DNA from: Powellomyces hirtus
Lineage: Eukaryota; Chytridiomycota; Chytridiomycetes; Spizellomycetales; Powellomycetaceae
Direction: 5' to 3'
Assembly: GCA_025526995.1 (NCBI GenBank)
Contig: JAHLKG010000018.1
Location: forward strand, 434,001 to 498,000
Length of the DNA: 64,000 nt
This document shows positions 32,283 to 42,049 of the stretch, one piece after another; the first letter of the stretch is position 1, and every line of letters begins with the position of its first letter. Both the position numbers and the translations under genes were made by a program. The notes under the pieces were generated by a model. That model was not told the origin of the DNA. It ran no database searches and saw nothing but the letters and a program-made list of their open reading frames with translations.

Positions 32283-34131
32283 AGTGAAAAGCTGGTGGGG
32301 GTGTGAAATGTCAATATAATGGATGAGTAAACTGTAGAGTTTTTTTTTTTTTTTTTTTGGGCAACCTTGTTTTTTTTTTGCGAAATTTTGTTTTGGTGAG
32401 CGGGACGGGCGCGTTCTGTTTCTTATTTTTTTTACGCGTTGTCGAACACGGTTTGTCGGCCCCACATCCACATCCACATTCACGCGGGGACCAGCGAGCG
32501 AGCGAGCGGGGGATGTGTGTGCAAAATGTGTGGGTGGGTGTCAAGTTTTGTTGTGTTTTGTTTCATTCTGGTTGGTGGTGTGCGCGGGGGGTCGCGCGGC
32601 TATCCTATTGGAGAATGCCAGGTATTGGTTGGGGGGGGGGGGGGGGGAGAAGCAAGTGCCATTAAGTTAAGTGACGGTAACATCGTAGTGGGATGGGGGT
32701 AGTGCACGAAATCCCCACCCAGGAGAGTGGGTAGGGTAGATGCCCGGCGATGAGATAGATACTATGTATGAATGAATGAATGTACTTTCACGGTGTTGAG
32801 TCTCGGAACCCAGCACTGTACCGCACTTCGGGATCTATCCCCCCGCACCTCCCCTACCTGACTTACGGACCGCGCTAGACCCCCCGTGCGGTACACCGTG
32901 CGGCAGGACTCGTATGGTCCTCCACACGGTTCTTCACGACCATGGTCCAATGTTTTGAAACCGAGACGCGCGCGCTTTTCGTTAGGTGAACTCGCGACGC
33001 GTACGCGTGGGCTGGACTCTGAGGCGTGTTGGTGTTAGTACAGTGTTAATGTTAGTGTTTGCAACGGGGTGGCGACACGCGCGCGCGATTTGGGGTCCGG
33101 AAAGCAGTGCGTGAAGCGGGTGTGGCCGTGCACCCACACTCTGGGTTGCCAAACCGGTGCGTGTGGCGGCGGGGGCTGGCTGTGAGTGTCGGGGTTACGT
33201 CGTGTGGCATTGTCGGGGGGGGGGGGGGGGGTGGGGGCTGCTTCAGTTCTCACGTCACGTTACTGAAGAACCCAACCAGCACTGAATCCCCAATACAAAA
33301 CCCTCACGAACCCAACCCAAACGCATCCCACCACCTGCCCCCCAAAAAACAAACATCGGGGAGCGCGCGCTGTTCGATCCCAAACCCCCACGCTCCCGTT
33401 TCCTGTAACGCGCCAACGGGAACACGCATTCATCGACTCTACTAGTAGGGGTTGCGAGCAGTTGTCGATTGTCGACGGGCGGCGTGCGAGGATGCAACCA
33501 CGGGGTGGGTTTGTTTGGGGGGGATCACAATCACAGTCGCGGCCAGGCGACGAAGGAAGGGCGGGTGCGAGCAGGTGCTGGGTTTAGGACGCAGGGGCCG
33601 GGGCTGCCGCTGTGCGAATGAGCGATGCGGCCGTCCAGACATTGGGGTTGGCAAAGAGGCTTGGAAAAAACTTCAACTTGTCCTGAAGAAAGGCTTTTTG
33701 TGTTTGTCGGTTTGGTAGAGGAACGTTTACCCTGAATGGATATGATGAATAACTTGAAAACCCAGGTGGCCACTCGGTGCCAGGGTTGGAAACCCAGCAG
33801 CAACGAAAAAGATGACAACGGACCACCTTGATGAGAAGAAGAGAGACACGTCATATAATGGTCAAATATAATCTATTAGATGTGATGCTGAGGCGGATGG
33901 GGTTTGAGTGACTTTATCCAACTCGATTAACAATAAAAAACCAGATCTGCCAAGATTGCGAGTGAAGAATGCAGGGGGATACGCGTGGGAGATCAGCGAA
34001 CAGACGTTGGATAACGCAGTGTGTATGATATGATACATGGCGGTTCAGAAAAGGGACAAAAGTGGAAGAAGCAATGCAGCCCGAATGCGATAGACTAGTT
34101 AGCCAGTCGTGACAGTCAATGCCAAGTCAGA
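32283..34131. other. 1.85 kb gene-free, low-complexity gap between INTS7 and MGE1
   Basis: It contains T18-type runs (about 32341-32380), two G17 tracts (32631-32647 and 33215-33231), GCGAGCGAGC repeats, ATGAATGAATG repeats at about 32765, and a strong stem-loop on the minus strand (32895-32930). Reading frames here are compositional artefacts with no family features. Base composition becomes G-rich on the plus strand between about 32400 and 33600. Confidence 0.7.
32895..32930 (-). other. Strong predicted RNA stem-loop (minus strand)
   Basis: Read on the minus strand: ACCGTGTGG pairs with CCGCACGGT (nine pairs, one a G-U), then AGGAC pairs with GTCCT around the seven-base loop CATACGA, with one bulged G. 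The G-U occurs only on the minus strand, where the plus strand would have a C-A mismatch, so a minus-strand transcript is favoured. No RNA family is assigned. Confidence 0.5.
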
Positions 34132-34913
34132 CTATGCAGTGGTGCCCTGGACGACGCCGACTTGGGCAGGTCTGAGACATCGGTCGCCGAGCTTGTATCC
34201 GGACTTTGCGACATCAAAGATGGTTCCTGGGGTTTTTCCGGGGATAGGAGCCTGGAAGAGGGCCTCGTGGTATTTGGGATCAAAGACCTGGTCGATGGGG
34301 TTGTAGGCTTCAATGTTGAATCGCTTGAAAGTGGAGAGGAGGTTTGAGCGGGTCATGTCGACGCCAATGTAGAGGTCCTTGAGGTGCTGATTTGAGGCCT
34401 TTTCGCCGCGTTCTGCTTCTGGCACGGCGTTGAGGGCCATTTCGAGCACGTCGGCGACGCTCAGCAGGTCTTTAGCGAATTTTGTGATGGCAAAGTCCTT
34501 TGTGTCGGCGACTTCCTTTCGGGTTCTTTGGCGGACATTTTCGGCCTCTGCCAGAGCGCGACGGTAAGAGTCCTGCGACAAGGGGATTAGACATGGGAGA
34601 AACGTGAATGATGGAGGGGGAGCGGTGGAGATACCTGGAGAGCATTTATTTGCTTGTCTTTTTCAGCGAGGGCGGCGGCCAGATCAGGCGAGGGGGGGAT
34701 GGCGGTGGTGGCGGGTTGTTCTTTGGCATCGGTGGCAGGGGAAGCAGCGGTGGCAGAGGGAGCGGCGGTGGCAGAGGGAGCGGCGTCGGTAGAGTAGAAA
34801 CGGGGGTTGACAGCGACAGCGACAGCGACTCTGGGAGCAGGGGAGTGAGCAGGGCAGAGAGTGCTAGTGGCTGTGTGTCTGAGGGCTCGCACGAAGCGTG
34901 AAGGCGAGGCCAT
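34132..34913 (-). CDS. MGE1: Mitochondrial GrpE nucleotide-exchange factor
   Basis: Exons 34635..34913 and 34132..34572 give 239 aa. The ATG at 34913 (MASPSRFVRALRHTATSTL) opens an Arg/Ser/Ala-rich mitochondrial presequence, followed by an Ala/Pro/Thr linker. The GrpE long helix carries SYRRALAEAENVRQRTRKEV and FAITKFAKDLLSVADVLEMAL. The C-terminal beta-wing domain has GVDMTRSNLLSTFKRFNIE, VFDPKYHEALFQAP and the closing GYKLGDRCLRPAQVGV. Mge1 releases ADP from mitochondrial Hsp70 (Ssc1) during matrix protein import and folding. The single intron separates presequence plus linker from the GrpE domain. Confidence 0.97.
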
Positions 34914-35149
34914 TGTCAAGGGAATGTGAATGGAGGGAGTGAGTATGGATAGAAGAAAGAAAGAAAGAAAGAAGGTTGGGAGTATGGCGAGGGGAGGTCG
35001 TCAGTGAGTGAGTGAGTGGGTGAGTGGGTTACCAAGCAAGGCAAAGGCAAAGGCAAGGGCAAGGGCAAGGCTAAAATAAGAACAACCTAGACAACAGCCA
35101 ATATCATATCTAGAATAGAATAGACCCACACGCACTTACTTCCCCCACC

Positions 35150-35181
<32 letters not shown>

Positions 35182-35456
35182 CGAGCGATAGACGGAGAGA
35201 GAGGGGGAGACTACCGGAGTCACTCACTCAACTCACTCACTCAGTCCCCTGTCCCACATATCATCCCTCCTATATTATCGATAGAGAGAGACTGAGAAAT
35301 CATGCAAAATGAAAAGAAAGAAAGAAGGAGACTGACTACATCTAGTCACTCATTCGGAATAATCCTATATGTAGCATCCTCACTCTGCTCATCCCATATG
35401 CAGGTCTGGCCCTGGATCCAGCATGTTCCCCTGAATCTAGTACACAGGCCCCTCCG

Positions 35457-35492
<36 letters not shown>

Positions 35493-35545
35493 TCTCTCTT
35501 TCTCTTTCTCTCTCTATCGCCCTCTCTCAAGTGGGACCTTCTTCC
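34914..35545. promoter_or_regulatory. Divergent promoter region MGE1 (-) / PPM1 (+), rich in GA/CT microsatellites
   Basis: GAAA repeats (about 34955-34972), GTGA repeats (about 35003-35030), GGCAAA-type repeats (about 35037-35070), (GA)n at about 35150-35185 and (CT)n at about 35457-35520. Each gene has a CT-rich tract on its own sense strand upstream of the start, a pattern reminiscent of GAGA/CT promoter elements. Confidence 0.6.
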
Positions 35546-37260
35546 ATGGACAACCACAACCGCCTCCTACTACCCGCCGCCCTCGCCCACGACGACCCCA
35601 TCCGCGCCACAAACGACGACGCCGCAATGTCCACTCTGTATGTCCCCCACCGCCTTTCCTCTTGCCAGTGCCACTCGCTAAACCATGTGCCCATCTCCAT
35701 ATAGTGCCGCCGTCAATCGCGGTTACCTCACAGACCCCCACGCAGAGCTGTTTGTCCGCCGCCCTCAGAAGCGTCCGCCTGTCATAAATAGAGGTATCCT
35801 CAAAACGCGTCCGTCGCGCGCCTCCTGACCTGTCCTGTCCTGACCCACATCTCTCTCCTCTGGTCAAGCGTATTAGGAACCTACACCCGCTCAAAGGCTA
35901 TCGACGCGTTGATCCATGACTTTTTAACCGCCGGTGATGGCAACCCACGGACAAAACAGATCGTGTCCCTCGGAGCAGGCTCCGATACTAGATACTTTTT
36001 GCTCAAGGTATATACCTCCGAACCTCCGAGCGGAGCGAGCCGAGCGGAGCGAGGGAGACTCTTGAGTGTTGAAAAGAGCTTTCGCTCCGAGTGGAGCGAG
36101 CCAAGCGAAGCGAGGAGTGGGGACGGACGTCCCAGTGGAGTGGGGAGGTCCGAGCGGAGCGAGGTGTGGAGGACAGAGGGAAATTGGAAGGAGTGGGGAC
36201 GGGCCTCTGAGCAAAGCGAGGAGTGGAGACATGAGGGAGCACAGAGGGTCTCCTCGCGGATTTCCCTCAGAGTGGGGACGGGATGGAGGACAGAGGGAAA
36301 CTGGAAAGAGGGCATCTGAGCAAAGGACAGAGGGAAACTGGTTCGCTCAGAGTGGGGAGTGGGAGCGCCTCGAGCGAACGTCCTCTGCGAGCACAAATCG
36401 CGATAGAAACCACCTCGTCCTGACACTCATACCTGTCTCGTCACAGAATGGGGGAATGCAACCGGGAAACTACTTTGAGATCGATTTTGCAGAGATCACT
36501 GCCAAAAAGGCGCAAACCATTGCCAAAAACAAGGCCTTGTCTGATACCATCGGCCCCTTCCAACTAGGTAACATGGCACATCTCCCCCCCGTGGCCCGAA
36601 AAAAAAAGGCTCGACTGACATACACACACACACACACACATTGGTCACTCCCCCCTGCAGCCTCGGGCGGAACAGAACTTCACGGCACCGACTACCACCT
36701 TCTCGCGGGCGACCTCCGCACCTTCGCCACCGACCTCGTTGCAAAACTCCACCTCCTCAACTTTTCCTCCACATCCCCCACCCTCTTCCTCTCCGAATGC
36801 GTCCTCATCTACCTGGCCCCCAGCGTCTCGGAAAGCATTCTCCGTGCCGCGTCCTCCATCATCACTTCTGGCATGTTTGTCGTCTATGAGCAAATCAACC
36901 CCCATGACGCGTTTGGTCAGACCATGCTGCAGAATCTGAGAATGAGGGGCATTGAGTTGTTGGGGTGGGACAAGTGGCCCGATATCGAGGCCCAAAAACG
37001 CAGGTTTAGGGAAAACGGCTGGAGCGTCGCCAAGGCCGGGGATCTAAATGAGTATTGGGATGGGCTGCCGCAGGTGGAGAAGGACAGGTATGTCGTTTCT
37101 GAACCAAAAAACACCCCGCACTTGAGACTGGGCGGGGCTGATCAGTGTACATTCCGGGTAATGCAGAATTGCCAAACTGGAAATATTCGATGAGATTGAA
37201 GAATGGAGACTTCTCTCGGCACACTACTGCGTATCCTGGGGCATCAAGTCTGCACAATAA
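35546..37260 (+). CDS. PPM1: Leucine carboxyl methyltransferase 1 (PP2A methyltransferase)
   Basis: Exons 35546..35637, 35705..35793, 35877..36007, 36447..36567, 36661..37087, 37167..37260 give 317 aa. Family blocks: AVNRGYLTDPHAELFV, RSKAIDALIHDFL, the SAM-binding QIVSLGAGSDTRYFLL, YFEIDFAEITAKKA, HLLAGDLRTF, TLFLSECVLIYLAP, YEQINPHDAFGQTMLQNL and the C-terminal EIFDEIEEWRLLSAHYCVSWG. The enzyme methylates the C-terminal leucine of the PP2A catalytic subunit, favouring B-subunit binding. Intron 3 (439 nt) is several times longer than other introns here and made of degenerate repeats. An AATAAA hexamer overlaps the stop codon. Confidence 0.97.
36008..36446 (+). repeat. Degenerate GA-rich repeats filling PPM1 intron 3
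   Basis: Recurring motifs are GAGCGGAGCGAG (variants GAGCGAAGCGAG, GAGCAAAGCGAG), GAGTGGGGACGG, and GGACAGAGGGAAACTGG (three copies near 36173, 36292 and 36322). CTCCGAGCGGAG is itself a palindrome. The organisation looks like a decayed short element or interspersed minisatellite. Confidence 0.7.
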
Positions 37261-37261
37261 A
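37256..37261 (+). terminator. AATAAA overlapping the PPM1 stop codon
   Basis: The hexamer contains the TAA stop. If used, cleavage would leave a very short 3' UTR. Confidence 0.35.
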
Positions 37262-37549
37262 AGTCGTCTTGAACGCCCCTGGAGACCGGGGGCCCTCCTC
37301 CATATCACCTACGTACATGCGACTCCAGCACATTAACCCCCCTCCCATGAGTATTCGTGACCGTTCGTAAAAGCGCTCAGCCATGGATGCCATCACGTTC
37401 TCCAACATTCACATCTCGGGTATATCATTGAATATAAACGCCCCACACAATTTACATACTCGTCGGATTATGCTGGTCACAAAATAAAAAAGAAAACCCG
37501 ACATTAGCAAAAAACCCTTCTCCCATCCACGCCCCCTCACGCACTATTT

Positions 37550-40500
37550 CTATACCTTGAACAAAAACTCTGCCAGATAATCTATCGGATCCTACGACAC
37601 AAAAAAATACGACAACAAAAGTAGTGTCACTTCCCTGGTCCATTCTATCCGCATAAGCGCGCGTTTCCATCGCAATTACCTCTGGCCGGGCTTTACACAC
37701 TTCAATCAACCCGGACGTCAATGTCGGCATGACGAATTTCATGAGGTAGTTGCGCAGGGGCACCGATTGCGCTTCGAGCACTTCTTGTTCTTGTTTGCGC
37801 ACTTCTTCCAAACGTGCGTTCTGCACCACATATGCACGGTACATTTTCAATTTCTCAACAACAACGCAACCGCCAAAATTCACACAACCAAAACTCACCC
37901 ATTCGGCGACCGCTTTACTCTGCCGCTCGCCCTCCTCCCGCTCCCTCCTCACGCGGTCCTCCTCCGCAGCACTCACTTCCCGCTGCCTCCTCTCCTCCTC
38001 GGCCTTGCGCTCCTCGGCCAAGCGCTCCTGCGTCGGGCCGTAGTTGTGCGGCGGACCGATCTGTTTTGTCACGACTGCGACCATCTCGTCGATACCGTTG
38101 GCTTCGCTGGACACGATGAGAGGGTGGATCTCGGCTTCGTCAAAGAAATTGAGCACGGTCGTGTCGTCCGTGTTGTGCGCGCGGTACTCTTCGAGCCGGT
38201 GCAGGAGCGATTCTTCGCTGGTTTTGCTGCTGGTCGTCGTCGTCGCCGTAGTGGTCGTTGTGGTCGTGGTCGTGGTCGTGGTCGTGGCGGTAGGTGGGAT
38301 GGACTCGGGGAGGTGCATCACCCGCTCTTTGATCACCGCGTCGGAAATGTCGAGCGAGATGACGTGGTGCGGCGCAATCACGTCGTCGAGTGTGGAAGTC
38401 GGTTTGTCGTCCCCGCCATCATCATCCGCCGCTACAAACAAGCACACAACAAACAACCATCAGCCCCCCCTCTCCTTCCCCTCTCCATCACACACACCCA
38501 CACCGTACCTTTAAACAACTCCCTGGCCTCCTCCACTGTAACCGGGTACCCGTCCATGACATACCCCTGGTTGCGACACGGCATCGAGCGCAGCTTGTCC
38601 CGCACAAAGGCAATGACGTGGTCGTCGGGGTACCGCCCGTTGTTGCCCCGCGCGGCCTCCTTCAGCTCGTCGAGCAGCTCGCGGTCCGCGTCAATGTCGT
38701 CGTCGGTTTCCGAGGGGAGAAGGTGCCCGGATACCCGCCGTTCCTGGGAAATTGAATATCGACACATACAACAACAACAACAACAAAAAAACAACAACAA
38801 CAACAAACACATTGTTGATGGTAAGTTTCGTGTCCGGCGCGCGTATGTGACGCACAGCAAAAACAACACACATCACATACCAATCGCGCCACGGCCTGCT
38901 CCACAACCCGCTCCACATCCAAACAATGGATCTCGTAATACTCGGCCAGTTTCGCGGCCAGCACGCTCTTGCCCGACGCCGGCGGCCCGTGGATGATCAC
39001 GTTGAGCGCCGTCAGCCCGCGCGCGGATTTGTACTCGGTGATGAAGGCGGGGAGGTTTTCAATCAGGCCTGTCTGCGGATGTTACATTCAACACAAAAAA
39101 AACAGAAAGTGGGTGAGACGCAGGCCGCGTTGTGGTTTTCAGTCGTTTCTTTTTCTTTTTTCTTTTTTACGCACCTCATACTTCCACGCAATATTCATAT
39201 CCTTCACATGCCCCGGCTCGAGACGCAGGTTGAGGAGCAGCATGTCGTAGTCCATTTGCGGCAGGTCTTTGTTCAGCAGCGCGGTTTCTTTCGGGGACAT
39301 GATGACTTTGCCTGTTCCCAGGGCTTGACTCACGGCCTATGAAAAATAAAATAAAAAAAACGCGCGGCGGGGTCAACACTCATAGTGCGATTTGGTTTTG
39401 GCCGCGGCATCTCGTACGAACATGGGTGATCTCCAACAACGTGGGTTTGGAATCGTCGATGGCGAGCATGTAGCGCGCCTCGGGCGCCGTTTCGGCCGTC
39501 TCGACAATCACGCTGCAGAGATCGTCAATGTGGATCGTTGGCAGGACGTTGCGCCCGTCGCCGTAACAGTGGAGGTCTTGGTTATGCCATGCCGCCTAAA
39601 AACACCACCCCAAAAAACGTCAATCGCCCAAACTATACAAAACCCTCACTGCCCGCGCCCGCTTTTTTTTACCTTTAACAAATAATGGAAAATACAATCC
39701 CCCGCATGGTACACCAACCCCGCCGCAACGACATACGTGTTCAGCGCCGCCTTCTTCCCCGCCTTGATGACGTTCTTCTCGAGCGCCAGGTGCGCCTTGA
39801 AATTCGGGTGCGGCTTGCGCCGCCGGTACTCGTCTTCCGCCAGGAACGCGTCCGCGTCGTCCTGTGCAGGGAGGGGTGAGTGAGGGTGCGGAGCGCGGGG
39901 TGGGGGGGGGGGGGGGGGTTGAGGGGGGGAGGGGTTTCTTTTTTTTTTCTTTTTTGCCTTACCGGGTCAAGCTTGGTCCTCGCCCATGTCATGACGCTTG
40001 TGAGCGCAATGAAGGTTTTGGGTTTATCGGCAAACGAGTCCGCGTTTTCACTCAGCACTGTCCGGGGGAGAAAAAGAAAAAAAAAAACGAAACAAAATAA
40101 AATAAAATAAAAACACAGAGCCGTGTGAGAAAAGTAGAAGTGACGAGTTGTGTTGTCCGCTCCTCATTTTTTGGTTGCCCCGGCTACTTTTCTTTTACTT
40201 TTTACTTTTTTTTTGTTTTACTTACTGTCGATAGCCCACGATGCTTCCTCGAGACACGCGACAATATCGTAGACGATGACGTCGGAGGCGAGGAGGAGGT
40301 CTTTGAGCGCCGCACGATCCTCTTTCTGCAAAAAAAAGAAAAAAAAAAAGGATCACACAAAACCACAGAGTTAGTAAAACTAGTCAATGACTTTATCAAA
40401 ATGGATGCCGAAACTCAAACCCCGCAGCACCCCGCTTGGGACGAATTATAATGTTTCCATTTGTTGCTTACCATGACCGTCTCGCGGACCCATTTGGGCG

Positions 40501-40843
40501 TAACGCCCGCGACCGCAAACTTCTCAATCGCCAGGCGTCTCGCCGCGTCCTTTTTCCGATCGCCCGTCTCCACCATCGGGGCGGGGCGACGCGGCGGCGC
40601 TGGCGACTCGTGCGCCCCACCCTCGGTTCCCAACAGCGTTCCTACGACCGTATACGGGTCGTTGGTGTTGCTAGTCGTGGTGTTGTTGTTGTTGTTGTTG
40701 TTGGTCGAATCGTCGTCGTCGTCCTCGGCCGGTGGTTGCTCGTCATCCCCTGTGGGAGCCGCGGCCCGGCGCGTGGTGAGGGAAAAGAGCCGCGAGAGGG
40801 TGTGTCCGACGGGGGTGTCGACGTGGGATACAAATACTTTCAT
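37550..40843 (-). CDS. AK7: Adenylate kinase 7 (AK7), axonemal: N-terminal NAD-epimerase-like domain, kinase domain, Dpy-30 motif
   Basis: Exons: 40472..40843, 40226..40325, 39963..40057, 39673..39861, 39422..39595, 39175..39336, 38881..39072, 38509..38743, 37899..38431, 37680..37820, 37550..37591; 744 aa (animal AK7 about 720). The N-terminal part has TFIALTSVMTWART and NVLPTIHIDDLCSVI of the epimerase-like domain. The kinase part begins with P-loop GPPASGKS (about residue 390), the lid and NMP regions include SMPCRNQGYVMDGYP, ISDAVIKERVMHLPESI and NFFDEAEIHP. The C-terminus SVPLRNYLMKFVMPTLTSGL with DPIDYLAEFLF is a Dpy-30 dimerisation motif, which docks proteins on radial-spoke or AKAP-like helices. 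AK7 supplies nucleotide balance in motile cilia. Oddities: a poly-Asn run in exon 1, a poly-Thr run in exon 9, and an atypical GTTCGT donor after exon 5. Confidence 0.95.
38218..38290 (-). repeat. Thr-codon trinucleotide repeat in AK7
   Basis: Mixed ACC/ACG/ACT codons encode about 20 Thr interrupted by Ala, between the kinase core and a Ser/Glu linker. Related CAA/AAC runs occur at 38767-38815 (intron) and poly-Asn codons at 40681-40702 in exon 1. Confidence 0.9.
39902..39918. repeat. G17 homopolymer in an AK7 intron
   Basis: Seventeen G on the plus strand inside the intron between exons 3 and 4 of AK7, about 40 bp from the exon 4 acceptor. Confidence 0.95.
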
Positions 40844-41264
40844 TGTGTCCGTTTTCCTCCTGGCTGCCCGTATGTGTATGTGTGTGTATGTGTTCACAAC
40901 CGTGCCTCTTTTACGTTTCGTTTTTCTGTGCGGGTCAGGATCTATCGTATCGCACAAGCCCCTACACAAAATTGAAAATGACAGGATTTCACCCCGAGCG
41001 GGGATAAAAAACGCGTCTGGGTTTACTTCCTTACGTACACGCGGGATTGACGATGGGGTTATACGATGGGGTTATTATGAGATATGCAATACGACTGCGT
41101 TCAGATGAAACATAGAATGAAGCTTCTGTATTCTGCACTGCTACCTAGCCAAGGTAGCGGCCGTAGCTAAACTACCTTGCGCGGGGGTCCACTCAAGAAT
41201 GTGCAAAAAGGCGCCCAAAACACACGCCCATTCACAAAACCCATACATCATATATATATATCAT
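40844..41264. other. Intergenic upstream of AK7
   Basis: 421 bp; the AK7 promoter should be here. No coding features were recognised. Confidence 0.4.
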
Positions 41265-41653
41265 TTACATCCAATTATCTTTTTGTTTGCGTTCTTCTCG
41301 TCTCTCACACTCGTCGTTTCCCCGCGTCGCATTCCTCCGGCGTCGGCGATACACGAGCACGCCCGCAGCAACCACAGCGAGCCCGCCGCACAGGCTGCCG
41401 AGAAAGAGCGCGAGCAGGAGCGGCAGCCCCCCGTGGGCCCCGAGTGCGAGGACGCCTACGATTTGGCCAACGCGAAAAAAGGCGGGCGAATAATATCGAA
41501 ATTGACGGAATTAGAAAAGGAGCGGTTTAGAGGTGGCTGCGAGCCCGGGTTGGTTTGAAGGTTGGGGCGAGTTTTGGTTTTGGTGGGGGTTTTTTTTTTG
41601 TTTCTTCATGTACCTTCTCCGTCGAGGGTTCGTTGACAGCCCGTACATGTCAT
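41265..41653 (-). CDS. Small single-pass membrane protein with N-terminal CxxC and Arg-rich tail
   Basis: Exons 41614..41653 and 41265..41455 give 76 aa, frame closed. The N-terminus MTCTGCQRTLDGEG has a CxxC pair; then a single hydrophobic helix (about residues 18-47, e.g. LPLLLALFLGSLCGGLAVVA) followed directly by YRRRRRN and a charged tail ending KQKDNWM. The positive charge after the helix predicts Nout-Cin topology. Support is the consistent splice phase across the intron, the textbook helix plus stop-transfer, and location between two minus-strand genes. No family is recognised. A longer model with an extra Cys-rich exon upstream (41767-41900) cannot be excluded. Confidence 0.5.
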
Positions 41654-42049
41654 TTTTGTTTGTTGTGTTTTGTGTTGCGACAGCGTGCGCCGATGAGGAG
41701 TAATCGAGGGGGCAACCGCTTTTCTAAAATGGGGTATCCTTAAAAAGGAATGTTCTATTTTATACGCTACGAGTGGGGCATTGGCACTATACACTCCCCG
41801 TTCTCAAACCAGTGACAAGGGTTTTCCCAAATGAGGCCTTGATTACACGCAACGCAGCCATTGTAGAAACTTCTGAACCGGTATACGAAAATATTCTGCG
41901 CAACAAGACACCACACCAACACAATGACAAAACACCCTACAAGCAAAAAACAAACAAACACAAAGACTTCTATCTCGTTCTCGCGCAGGGGTGCTAGCCA
42001 AAAGAAAAATTCCGTGCCGTGCCGTGTCCTTTCTTTTTTCTTTTTTGTT
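41654..42049. other. Region between NDUFA12 and the small membrane protein, with an ATG-less Cys-rich frame
   Basis: On the minus strand 41767-41998 is open and would encode a very hydrophobic stretch (FVFVCFLLVGCFVIVLVW) followed by NGCVACNQGLIWENPCHW and GECIVP, but it has no ATG. It might be an exon or chance. Confidence 0.3.

Noticed and set aside
32019..33720. Multiple 60-100 codon frames in the INTS7-MGE1 gap
   Set aside because: They consist of homopolymers and simple repeats (poly-Gly, poly-Lys, poly-Pro) with no splice logic or family features.
36066..36446. Apparent 5' extension of PPM1 coding sequence through intron 3
   Set aside because: The frame is open but Gly/Arg/Glu-rich and repeat-derived; the donor after FLLK and acceptor before NGGMQPG restore the conserved methyltransferase core.
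37767..38996. A 409-codon plus-strand frame antisense to AK7
   Set aside because: Composition (Arg/Ser/Pro-rich) follows from the GC-rich antisense strand; AK7 exons, motifs and splice sites on the minus strand account for the DNA.
40681..40702. Poly-Asn/Thr codon runs as a prion-like or expansion-disease-type system
   Set aside because: They are short, imperfect and in linkers; nothing beyond simple trinucleotide slippage is supported.
41177..41558. Long plus-strand frames opposite the small membrane protein (e.g. one with LANAKKGG)
   Set aside because: They are antisense to the exon of the minus-strand gene and show no family features; the minus-strand helix plus intron phase is the better explanation.
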